From positions 282,501 through 346,500 of the forward strand of contig NZ_CP157875.1 in the NCBI RefSeq assembly GCF_040215105.1: a DNA stretch of 64,000 nt, in the 5' to 3' direction. The stretch is from Aeromonas veronii. GTDB taxonomy: Bacteria; Pseudomonadota; Gammaproteobacteria; Enterobacterales; Aeromonadaceae. Below the pieces are notes generated by a model that was not told the DNA's origin, searched no databases, and saw only the letters and a list, made by a program, of their open reading frames with translations. The translations under genes and the position numbers were made by a program. Numbering within the stretch: the stretch's first letter is position 1; every line of letters begins with the position of its first letter. Below, in pieces: positions 44,304 to 51,799 of the stretch.

Positions 44304-45401
44304 TCAGCCCCGCTCGAACATCAGGAACAGATAGACCACGAACAGCACCAGATGGGTGGCGCCATGGAGGGCATTGGTACGGCCACTGCTGAAGGTGACC
44401 TTGCAGACCATGAGGGTGGTGATGAGCAGCACCATGTCGGCGGCAGAGAGGCCAAGGCGGACCTCCTGATCTATCAGGGTGCCGATGAACAGCACGGCGG
44501 GCACGGTGAGCGCTATGGTGGCCAGTACGGAACCGAAGTAGAGGTTCATGGCACGCTGCAGCTGGTTGTTGAAGGCGGCCTTGATGGCGCCAACGGCCTC
44601 GGGGGCCAGCACGATACAGGCGACGATGAAGCCCCCCAGCGCGGCTGGCGCATCCATCACATGAACCCCGTGATTGATGGGGATGGCGAGGGTCTTGGCC
44701 AGCAGGATCACCACCACCAGATAGGCGAGCAGCAGCAGGGTGTGGTAGACGTTGCTCTGCAGCGGGCCGTGGTGTTCTTCATGATCCTCGTGATCGCTGT
44801 CGACGAAGAAGTGGCTGTGGCTGCGGGTCTGGATCAGCAGGAAGACGCCGTAAAGCAGGATGGAGATGATGATCAGCATCCAGGACATGGCGCGGGACAT
44901 GCTGCCAAGGTTGCCCCCTTCGGTGAAGTTCGGCAGCACCAGACAGAGCAGCGCCAGAGGGATGATGGCCACCAGGTAGGATTTCACACCGTCGAGGTTG
45001 AAGCTCTGGGTGTGGTAGCGCCAGCCTCCGAACAGCAGGGTGAAACCCACCAGGCCGTTGGTGACCAGCATCACCACGGCGAACATGGTGTCTCGCGCCA
45101 TCTCGGGGTTGGGTTTGCCGGTCAGCATGACGGAGGAGATCATCACCACTTCGAGGGAGATGACCGACAGGGTCAGGATCAGGGTGCCAAAGGGTTCGCC
45201 CAGCTTGATGGCCAGGGCATCGGAGTGTCGCACGACGGAGAAGATGGCCCAGGTGACGATGGCGAGCAGGGCCAGGGAGACCGGCAGATAGATGGCAAGG
45301 GGAGTGGCCTCCGTCAGCAGATCGCTGCCTTGTGTCTTGAAGAACAGCAGGGTCAGCAGGCTGACGGGCAGGGAAAGCTCTTGCCGGATAAATGACTTCA
45401 T
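44304..45401 (-). CDS. chaA: ChaA-family Ca2+(Na+):H+ antiporter
   Basis: A 365-residue membrane protein with about 11 helices of the cation:proton/Ca2+ exchanger superfamily. The two exchanger repeats are visible, each with an acidic signature: LILTLSVISLEVVMI in the N-terminal half and GGFIVACIVLAPEAVGAIKAA in the C-terminal half, as in E. coli ChaA (366 residues). A histidine-rich acidic loop (DSDHEDHEEHHG) joins them and may bind metal. It exports Ca2+ or Na+ in exchange for protons under alkaline or salt stress. Confidence 0.88.
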   Translation of the reverse strand: MKSFIRQELSLPVSLLTLLFFKTQGSDLLTEATPLAIYLPVSLALLAIVTWAIFSVVRHSDALAIKLGEPFGTLILTLSVISLEVVMISSVMLTGKPNPEMARDTMFAVVMLVTNGLVGFTLLFGGWRYHTQSFNLDGVKSYLVAIIPLALLCLVLPNFTEGGNLGSMSRAMSWMLIIISILLYGVFLLIQTRSHSHFFVDSDHEDHEEHHGPLQSNVYHTLLLLAYLVVVILLAKTLAIPINHGVHVMDAPAALGGFIVACIVLAPEAVGAIKAAFNNQLQRAMNLYFGSVLATIALTVPAVLFIGTLIDQEVRLGLSAADMVLLITTLMVCKVTFSSGRTNALHGATHLVLFVVYLFLMFERG

Positions 45402-45642
45402 AGGCGGTAGTTCTCATCTCGGGTCGGCGGTGACCGACGGGGACAGGACAGTCCGTCATGGACCATGGCGAATCCGCACATGATAAGGGTAGTTGTCGGC
45501 AGGACGCAGCATTTTTCCCGCGGGATCTATGCAAAATTCGCTGGTGGGCATGCGTTGCTGCGTATCCGCGGGTGGGCAACAAAGTGGCGCTATCCCGCAG
45601 CCAGAAGGACAGTGTCATTACCAGGGGTCAAATGGAGAGTTG

Positions 45643-45789
45643 ATGAGGGTGGAGAGGACTCATTACCGCAAGCTGAGTCGAGAAGTGAGGCGTTTCACAT
45701 CAAATGGCTTGAACATGGAGGCGCAACATCAAGGGGGCTCACCCTGGTTCATTAGTTGTTTCAATTTGATAAATGCAAAAAACCTTTGA
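45643..45789 (+). CDS. Possible 48-residue small protein
   Basis: ATG 45643 preceded by GGAGAG, peptide MRVERTHYRKLSREVRR then NMEAQHQGGSPWFISCFN. Basic N-terminus. No recognised family and no conserved context seen, so it may be chance. It lies in an otherwise empty region. Confidence 0.25.
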   Translation: MRVERTHYRKLSREVRRFTSNGLNMEAQHQGGSPWFISCFNLINAKNL

Positions 45790-45998
45790 GCGTTTAATTG
45801 CTAAGTCATTGATAAATTCTGGTTTAGTCGAATCTGGTGGTTAAGATTCAATCGTGAACCTGTCATAAGTGACAATTGTCCAGCTTATCCGAACTGGTTT
45901 AGAGTAGCCCCGCGGTTTGACTCACCGTGTGTTCAATACTCCTGTATCTATTTTTGTCAGTAGCACAGAGTGTTAGTTTTGATATTGAGTGTTTCTTT

Positions 45999-46023
45999 TG
46001 GTCCCCTCTGCGGGACCATTTTT
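45999..46023 (+). terminator. Terminator upstream of csrD
   Basis: TGGTCCC / GGGACCA stem with a 6-nt loop followed by TTTTT. No gene ends here, so it terminates an unassigned short transcript or acts as a leader attenuator for csrD. Confidence 0.7.
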
Positions 46024-46188
46024 CTGCCCGCTTTTCTCCCCTCATCCGTCTGCTGTCTGGCCTCCGCCGTCAACGCCCATCCCCTTGTCGCCATTTAATT
46101 ACGAAGCGGGATCTTCATCCATAGGCGGGTTTTGGCCAAGGCTGATACCATGATGCCCTAATGGATGCCGTCGGCTACGGAAAGACAC

Positions 46189-48117
46189 ATGAAACTGACC
46201 ACTCAACTCGTCTCTTTTATTACGCTGTGCGTGATCCTGGCCATGACCATGGTGCTGCTCGGCGGGGTGTTCAGCTTTCGTCAGATGGGGATGGAGCTGC
46301 AGCAGAACCGGGTCGACTCCCTGGTGGAGATCATCGACAAACAGGTAGGGGCCGCCGACGATCCCCAGGATCTGGCCCGCTGGCTGCCCTCCCTGCTGCG
46401 TGCTTCCCACGTGGTCGAGCTGGAGATCCGCCAGGACAAGCAGCGGGTCTACTGGTTTCGTGATGTGCAGCAGCAGACCGACGAGAGCCTGCTGATCCCC
46501 TACAGCAAGGCGATCCCCCATCAGAGCGGCATGCGGGCCGAGTTCAAGCTGGAGCGGCCGTTCAAGGAGTTTGAATACTCCATGCAGGCCATGTCCGGCA
46601 TCTCCCTCGGGGTGACCATAGTCGTGTTCGGGCTCTGGTACTCCATTCGCTGGCTGCGGCTGCAACTGCGCGGGGCCGAGCTCCTGGCCGAGCGGGCCCA
46701 GCTTATTCTGGATGGCAAACTCGGCAAGCTGGCTCACGATCCGGCCGACGAGTGGCCCGTCTCCGCCAGCCAGGCACTCAATCATCTGCTGGCGGAGCTG
46801 GCCGATGCCCGCAAGGAGCGCAGCCGCTTCGACAACTTCATCCGCAGCAATGCCTTCGTCGACAAGGTGACCGGTATCGGCAACCGCCTGTTCTTCGACA
46901 ACCGGATGGAGAGCGCCATCATGGAGGCGAGCGTGATCAGCGGTGGTGTCATGCTGATCGAACTGGCCGGGCTGGAGGAGCTGGATCCCGAGCTGACGGG
47001 GCGCCCCAGCCAGGAGCTGCTGATGGAGGCGAGCGCCTCCATCGGTACCTTCGTGCGCAAGCACAGCGGCGCTCTTCAGGCCCGCTATGCCGGCCAGGTG
47101 TTCGCCGTGCTGTTGCCCAACATGTCAGAGAGCGAGATGGTCGATGGTGCCGGCCAGCTGCTCAAGAGCCTGCAGCGTCTGCATTGGCCGGAAGCGGTCA
47201 ACGTCGAAACCGCCATTTATCTCGGTGCGGTCTGCTATCAGGCACAGGATTCACTGCTCAAGGTGCAGGAAGAAGCAGAACTGGCGCTCAAGAGCGCTCG
47301 TTTGCAGGGCCACAGCGGCTGGTTCCTGTTCGAGAAATCCCTGGATGAGGAGGGAAGCAGCAAGGGGACGGTACGCTGGCGGACCCTGATCACCCGACGC
47401 ATCGAGGAGCAAGGGGTCCACTTCTATCTGCAACCTGTCCAGCAGGAGCAGGATCAGGTGATCTTGCAGCAAGAACTGCTGATCCGCATCCAGGATGAAC
47501 ATGAGCGGGAGCTGCAGGCCGGGGTCTTCATGCCGATGGCGGAGAAAGCCGGGCTGCTGTTGCCGCTGGACAAACTGGTGGTCGCCCGCACCTTGCGTCT
47601 GCTGCGCCAGCGCCCGGAAGGCGGTTGCCCCATCAGCCTCTCCCTCTGTGCCCAGAGCCTGCTCAACCGGGAGTTCCAGCGCGAACTCTTCTTCGACCTG
47701 TTCCAGCTACCGCGCAGCACCAACCAGACCCTGGTGTTGCAGTTGTCGGAGGCCCAGGTGACCCGTCACTACGAGGCCCTCAAGCGACCGCTGCGGGCAC
47801 TGCGCATGCTGGGTTGCCAGCTGGCCATCGATCATGCGGGCCAGGATGTGGTGAGCACCCAATACATCAAGGAGTTCGAGATCAACTTCCTCAGGCTGCA
47901 CCCCAGCCTGGTGCGGGAGATCCACCTGCGTCAGGTCAACCAGATGGCGGTGCGCAGCCTGGTGGGGGGCTGTGCCAATACCCAGACCCGGGTGATTGCG
48001 GTGGGGGTAGAGAGCGGCGACGAGTGGAAGATGCTGCGCCATCTTGGCGTGCATGCGGGGCAGGGGCCCTGGTTCGCCGAGCCCAGCCGGCTGCCGGCAG
48101 AAGCCGCCAGCGTCTGA
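46189..48117 (+). CDS. csrD: CsrD/MshH, degenerate GGDEF-EAL regulator of CsrB turnover
   Basis: A 642-residue inner-membrane protein. Two transmembrane helices (about 7-29 and 136-155) frame a periplasmic loop. A HAMP-like segment, a degenerate GGDEF domain (YAGQVFAVLL instead of GGDEF) and a degenerate EAL domain (QQELLIR instead of EAL) follow. E. coli CsrD binds CsrB/C and allows their decay by RNase E, without cyclase or phosphodiesterase activity. Vibrio calls this gene mshH because it precedes the MSHA operon, as here. The ATG 46189 is preferred over a start eight codons upstream. Confidence 0.92.
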   Translation: MKLTTQLVSFITLCVILAMTMVLLGGVFSFRQMGMELQQNRVDSLVEIIDKQVGAADDPQDLARWLPSLLRASHVVELEIRQDKQRVYWFRDVQQQTDESLLIPYSKAIPHQSGMRAEFKLERPFKEFEYSMQAMSGISLGVTIVVFGLWYSIRWLRLQLRGAELLAERAQLILDGKLGKLAHDPADEWPVSASQALNHLLAELADARKERSRFDNFIRSNAFVDKVTGIGNRLFFDNRMESAIMEASVISGGVMLIELAGLEELDPELTGRPSQELLMEASASIGTFVRKHSGALQARYAGQVFAVLLPNMSESEMVDGAGQLLKSLQRLHWPEAVNVETAIYLGAVCYQAQDSLLKVQEEAELALKSARLQGHSGWFLFEKSLDEEGSSKGTVRWRTLITRRIEEQGVHFYLQPVQQEQDQVILQQELLIRIQDEHERELQAGVFMPMAEKAGLLLPLDKLVVARTLRLLRQRPEGGCPISLSLCAQSLLNREFQRELFFDLFQLPRSTNQTLVLQLSEAQVTRHYEALKRPLRALRMLGCQLAIDHAGQDVVSTQYIKEFEINFLRLHPSLVREIHLRQVNQMAVRSLVGGCANTQTRVIAVGVESGDEWKMLRHLGVHAGQGPWFAEPSRLPAEAASV

Positions 48118-48169
48118 ACCGTCTTGGCGGCGTTACCTTCTCAAGGGGCCGCCATGTCTGGGGCCCCCT

Positions 48170-49105
48170 TCAGAGGCGACCCTGCTCTCTCAGGCCTGCC
48201 AGCCCCTGCAGACCGCCGGTGTGGATGAAGACGATCTCGCTGCCACGGGGAATGTGACCCGCCGCCAGCTCCCGAAACAGTCCCCAGATCGCCTTGCCGC
48301 TGTAGATGGGTTCCAGCGGCAGACCGGTCTGGGCACCGAATGCCTGCACCCACTGCCACATCTCCCGGCTGAATCTGGCATAGCCTCCGTCGTGGTGATC
48401 CAGTGCGATGCGCCAGCCCGGGGTGCTGGCGGCCGGGGGATGAAGCCGGCACACCTCGTCATGAATGAAGGCGCCGCCCTTGAGGACGGCGATGGCCAGT
48501 ATCTGCTCCGCTTCCCGTTTGCCCGCAACCAGCCCCGCGAGGGTACCGCCACTGGCGCAGGGCAATACCCAGAGATCCGGCGAGAAGGGCACCTCGGCCA
48601 CCAGTTCGGCCACGCCGGGAATGGCCAAGGGGCTACTTCCCCCTTCGGGGACAATCAGGGTATGTTGGGTCTCAAACTGAGCCAGCCACTCGGAATCCTG
48701 GCGTCGCCGGTAGCTCTGTCGGTCCACGAACTGAAGGGTCATGCCCCACTCGCTGGCGGCTCGAAGGGTGGAGTTGCTGACTGAGTCGGCTTCACCGCGT
48801 ATGATGCCCGTGGTGCGCAGTCCGGCACGGTGGCCCGCTGCCGCCAGTGCATGGATGTGATTGGAGTAGGCGCCACCAAATGAAAGCAGGTGATGTTTTC
48901 CCTCCCGCTTTGCCTGCAACAGATGGTATTTGAGCTTTCTCCATTTGTTGCCGGAGAGGGTCGGGTGGATGAGATCGTCCCGTTTGCACCAGAGCCTGAC
49001 CCCGTGGACATCCAGCAAGGGATGTTGGACGGGGTACAGAGGGGAGGGAATGAGGGGCGCCTCGGTCTGGGGCAGCGCAGTGCCCTGCCATGCATCATCT
49101 TTCAT
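48170..49105 (-). CDS. PLP-dependent ACC deaminase / D-cysteine desulfhydrase-family enzyme
   Basis: A 311-residue fold-type II PLP enzyme. The cofactor lysine is in LSGNKWRKLKYHL and the neighbouring motif FGGAYSNHIHALAA is typical of the ACC deaminase/DcyD group; CASGGTLAGLVAG forms the phosphate-binding loop. It probably acts on D-cysteine or a related D-amino acid. It sits on the opposite strand between csrD/mshH and mshI, whereas these are adjacent in Vibrio. Head-to-head with mshI, 68 bp apart. Confidence 0.87.
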   Translation of the reverse strand: MKDDAWQGTALPQTEAPLIPSPLYPVQHPLLDVHGVRLWCKRDDLIHPTLSGNKWRKLKYHLLQAKREGKHHLLSFGGAYSNHIHALAAAGHRAGLRTTGIIRGEADSVSNSTLRAASEWGMTLQFVDRQSYRRRQDSEWLAQFETQHTLIVPEGGSSPLAIPGVAELVAEVPFSPDLWVLPCASGGTLAGLVAGKREAEQILAIAVLKGGAFIHDEVCRLHPPAASTPGWRIALDHHDGGYARFSREMWQWVQAFGAQTGLPLEPIYSGKAIWGLFRELAAGHIPRGSEIVFIHTGGLQGLAGLREQGRL

Positions 49106-49173
49106 AAATATGGAAGCTAATAGCCTGTTTATGTTAAGGTTTAATCCGTTTCACGCAGCCAGGACCGGTCTCG

Positions 49174-50037
49174 ATGAAATCACTTTTCCGTCGTTCGCTT
49201 CCCAGCCATCAGGTCGGACTCCTGTTGGCCAGCGATCGCATCCTGCTGGCCTGTGTGGAGCCACGCCCTCTCTTCATCAGCCGTGCCATCAATGGCCCCC
49301 ACGAGTGGGCCCAGGCCATGGGCGAGCTGTTCGGCCAGCATGGGCTGGCCAAGTCTAAGGTGCGGGTGGCGCTGGCCGCCAGCCTTTATCAACAGATCCA
49401 GATAGACAAGCCTGCCGTCCCCGATGCCGAGATGGCGGGGGCCCTGCCCTGGGCCATCAAGGATTTCGTCAACGAACCCGTGCTCCAGCTTGCCATGGAC
49501 TATGTGGACCTGCCGACACCGCCGGCCGGCCGACCCAGGGTCAACGTGATCTGCCTGCCCAAGAGCCGGGTGCAACAGTTGGCGGATGCCGTCAACGGGG
49601 TCGCACAGCTGGACGCCATCGTCAGCGACGAACTGGCCATGACGGCCCTGTACGAGGCGGATCAGACGGTGCGTATCCTGCTCTGGCAGCCAAAGGGCCA
49701 GGATCTGCAACTGCTGGTGTTTCATCAGGGGGGGCTCTGCTTCTCGCGCCAGTTGCGCGGCTTTGGCAGCCTCACCGGCGGCCAGGAGCCGGATCCCGAC
49801 CTGCTCGATGGGTTGGCCCTCGAGATCCAGCGCTCCATCGACTATCTCGCCGGTCAGCTCAAGCTGCCTGAGCCGGGCCAGATGCAGCTTGCCATCGCCT
49901 CCTCCTCCATCGGCCATCTGGTGCGTCACCTGGAACAGGCCTTCGGCTTCCCGGTGTCTGCCATGGCCAACAAGGCGGTCCTTGCCGGGGTTGAGTATCT
50001 CTCGGCCTACGGTGCTGCCCTGGGAGGTGAGCGATGA
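49174..50037 (+). CDS. mshI: MSHA biogenesis protein MshI (PilM-like)
   Basis: A 287-residue cytosolic protein that corresponds to PilM of type IV pilus systems: it begins FRRSLPSHQVGLLLASDRI and has an actin-like arrangement, with GALPWAIKDFVNEPV in the middle. It should contact the PilN-like protein encoded next. It is the first gene of the msh operon here. RBS AGGACC. The 3' end GVEYLSAYGAALGGER is repeated, diverged, 95 bp downstream. Confidence 0.87.
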   Translation: MKSLFRRSLPSHQVGLLLASDRILLACVEPRPLFISRAINGPHEWAQAMGELFGQHGLAKSKVRVALAASLYQQIQIDKPAVPDAEMAGALPWAIKDFVNEPVLQLAMDYVDLPTPPAGRPRVNVICLPKSRVQQLADAVNGVAQLDAIVSDELAMTALYEADQTVRILLWQPKGQDLQLLVFHQGGLCFSRQLRGFGSLTGGQEPDPDLLDGLALEIQRSIDYLAGQLKLPEPGQMQLAIASSSIGHLVRHLEQAFGFPVSAMANKAVLAGVEYLSAYGAALGGER

Positions 50038-50132
50038 TGCAGGCTGTCAATTCGTCGACCCTGAACGGCACATGCCCGGCCGGAGTTGAGTCTCTCTCGA
50101 CTTGTGGCGCCGCCTTGGGCAGGAACGAATGA
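50034..50132 (+). CDS. 32-residue mini-ORF bridging mshI and the PilN-like gene
   Basis: ATG 50034 overlaps the mshI stop as ATGA; its TGA (50130-50132) overlaps the ATG of the next gene (50129) in the same way. The C-terminus GVESLSTCGAALGRNE copies the MshI end GVEYLSAYGAALGGER, and the start MMQAVN resembles MMKRHIN of the next gene. This is what a tandem duplication of the gene junction would leave. Translation would rely on coupling. Confidence 0.4.
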   Translation: MMQAVNSSTLNGTCPAGVESLSTCGAALGRNE

Positions 50133-50725
50133 TGAAGCGTCATATCAACCTATACGGGGCCGAGTTCAGGCCCAAGCGCCAGTGGGCCAGCCTCAACCAG
50201 ATGGCCTTGGCCTGGGGCAGTGCCTTGCTGCTGCTGCTCGTCGTCGCTGCCTTCTATGGCTGGCAGCAACAGGGAGTCAGCCGCGAGCTGGGACAACTGC
50301 GGGTGGCGCTCGATGTCAAACGTGGGGAAGCCCAGCGCCTGGACGCCGAGCTTGCCCGTCATCAGGCCGATACCCAGTTGCAACAACAGCTGGTCAGCCG
50401 GCAGGAGGAGCTGAGTGCCAGGCAGGGGCTGATGCAGCAGCTTGGCAACCTCTCCTTGCAAAAATCCCAGGGTTACGCCGGCTTGATGGCGGATCTCGCC
50501 CGCCTGCGGGATGCCCGTCTCTCCCTGCAACGGATCGAGATCAGCGAGGGGCACATCAACCTCTCCGGCTTCGCCGAGCGCAGTCAGGATGTGCCCGCCT
50601 GGGTGAACCGTTTCAAACAGACGCCGTCCCTGGCGGGCAAGCAGTTCGGTGAGCTGACCCTGAGCCGGGACAAGGAGGGCCAACTGGCCTTCCAGCTCAG
50701 CGGCATCGAGCAGGAGAAGCCCTGA
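50129..50725 (+). CDS. MSHA PilN-like inner-membrane protein
   Basis: A 198-residue protein with the PilN layout: a short cytoplasmic N-terminus with INLYGAEFRP (PilM-binding motif INLLP-like), one membrane helix (LAWGSALLLLLVVAAFY), a coiled coil (about 50-110) and a small periplasmic ferredoxin-like domain. Called mshI1 or left unnamed in related loci. It overlaps the mini-ORF at its start and the mshJ start at its end (TGATG). Confidence 0.82.
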   Translation: MMKRHINLYGAEFRPKRQWASLNQMALAWGSALLLLLVVAAFYGWQQQGVSRELGQLRVALDVKRGEAQRLDAELARHQADTQLQQQLVSRQEELSARQGLMQQLGNLSLQKSQGYAGLMADLARLRDARLSLQRIEISEGHINLSGFAERSQDVPAWVNRFKQTPSLAGKQFGELTLSRDKEGQLAFQLSGIEQEKP

Positions 50726-51372
50726 TGGAGTTGAAAGCACAGTGGCAGGCATGGGCCCAGAAAGTGGCCGCCCTCAGCTTGCGAGAGCGGGTACTGATCC
50801 TGCTGACCGGCCTGGTGCTGGCCGGGGCCATCGGGATCTACGGCTGGCTGGATGCCGCCGACACCCGGCTGAGCCAGGATCGCGCCGCCCTGACCGCCGC
50901 CCAGCGGGATCTGGAGATCCTCGACCTCGAGAATCAGGGCAAGCAGGCCAGGCTGGCACGGGATCCCAATGCCCAGGTACGTGAGCAGCTGGCGCGGGTA
51001 GACGCGGATCTCGCCAGGCTGGATGCCGAGCTCAAGGCCCAGACGGTGGATCTGATCCCGGCCCGGGAGATGCCCGCCGTGCTGGAGGCCCTGCTGTCCC
51101 GCTCCGCCAACCTGCACATGCTGTCCCTGACCTCGCTCAAACCCGAACCCCTGATGGCGGGAGAGCAGAAGGTCAACCTGTTCAGACACGGGATCCGCCT
51201 CCAGCTGGAGGGGGGGTATTTCGATGTCTACCAGTATCTGAAGGCGCTGGAGGCATTGCCCCGCCACTTCTATTGGCAGAGGTTCGACTACAGGGTGGAG
51301 GAACACCCCAAGGCCGCGGTGATGATGGAGATCTACACCCTCAGCACCAGCAAGGAGTTTATCCGTGGCTAA
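50725..51372 (+). CDS. mshJ: MSHA biogenesis protein MshJ (PilO-like)
   Basis: A 215-residue inner-membrane protein: cytoplasmic N-terminus, one helix (RVLILLTGLVLAGAIGIYGWL), a periplasmic coiled coil (about 45-115) and a C-terminal domain (GIRLQLEGGYFDVYQYLKALE) like PilO. It forms the alignment complex with the PilN-like protein. The ATG shares its A with the upstream TGA, and its end overlaps mshK by 8 bp. Confidence 0.88.
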   Translation: MELKAQWQAWAQKVAALSLRERVLILLTGLVLAGAIGIYGWLDAADTRLSQDRAALTAAQRDLEILDLENQGKQARLARDPNAQVREQLARVDADLARLDAELKAQTVDLIPAREMPAVLEALLSRSANLHMLSLTSLKPEPLMAGEQKVNLFRHGIRLQLEGGYFDVYQYLKALEALPRHFYWQRFDYRVEEHPKAAVMMEIYTLSTSKEFIRG

Positions 51373-51730
51373 CATGCTGATAAATAAAAATAATATTCCA
51401 TGGCTGTCAGGCTCGGCCTGGTGTCTGCTGTGGACCTGCCTGCTGAGCCCCCTGGCCCAGGCCGAGGTATTGCAGGATCCGACGGCCCCGCTGGCGGGGA
51501 TGAGTGCCAGCAAGGGGGCGAACCCGTCCGCCACGGCCGGCGTGCCGAGGCTGCAGAGCATCATCATCGGCAACGGTCCTGCCCTCGCGGTGATCAATGG
51601 CCAGAGCTATCGGGTCGGTCAGCGGATAGAGGGCTACCAGCTGGTCGCCATCAGCGCCGATGCCGTGGTATTGGAGAAGGGGGGCCAGCGTCAGTCGCTG
51701 ACCCTGTTTGGTAGCAAGATACGGATGTAA
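51365..51730 (+). CDS. mshK: MSHA biogenesis protein MshK (PilP-like)
   Basis: A 121-residue exported protein. A signal-like N-terminus (AWCLLWTCLLSPLAQA) precedes EVLQDPTAPLAG and the HR-type domain LQSIIIGNGPALAVINGQSYRVG, which resembles PilP/GspC homology regions that touch the secretin. The GTG at 51365 is chosen because AAGGAG is at proper distance; ATG 51374 is an alternative. Confidence 0.85.
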   Translation: MANMLINKNNIPWLSGSAWCLLWTCLLSPLAQAEVLQDPTAPLAGMSASKGANPSATAGVPRLQSIIIGNGPALAVINGQSYRVGQRIEGYQLVAISADAVVLEKGGQRQSLTLFGSKIRM

Positions 51731-51799
51731 ATCGGCACCGTGCGGGATGTTATGGGCCGGGTTTGTCGAGTTTAATTGCGAGTCAGGTGCGCTAATTAC

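Larger units (their letters stand above)
45402..46188. other. Long gene-poor region upstream of csrD
   Basis: Nearly 790 bp separate the chaA-like start from csrD. It holds one short ORF (45643-45789), an AT-rich stretch (45770-45990) and a plus-strand terminator (45999-46023). A TTGACT hexamer lies near 45917. Its length and the terminator suggest at least one small transcript before csrD. Confidence 0.5.
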
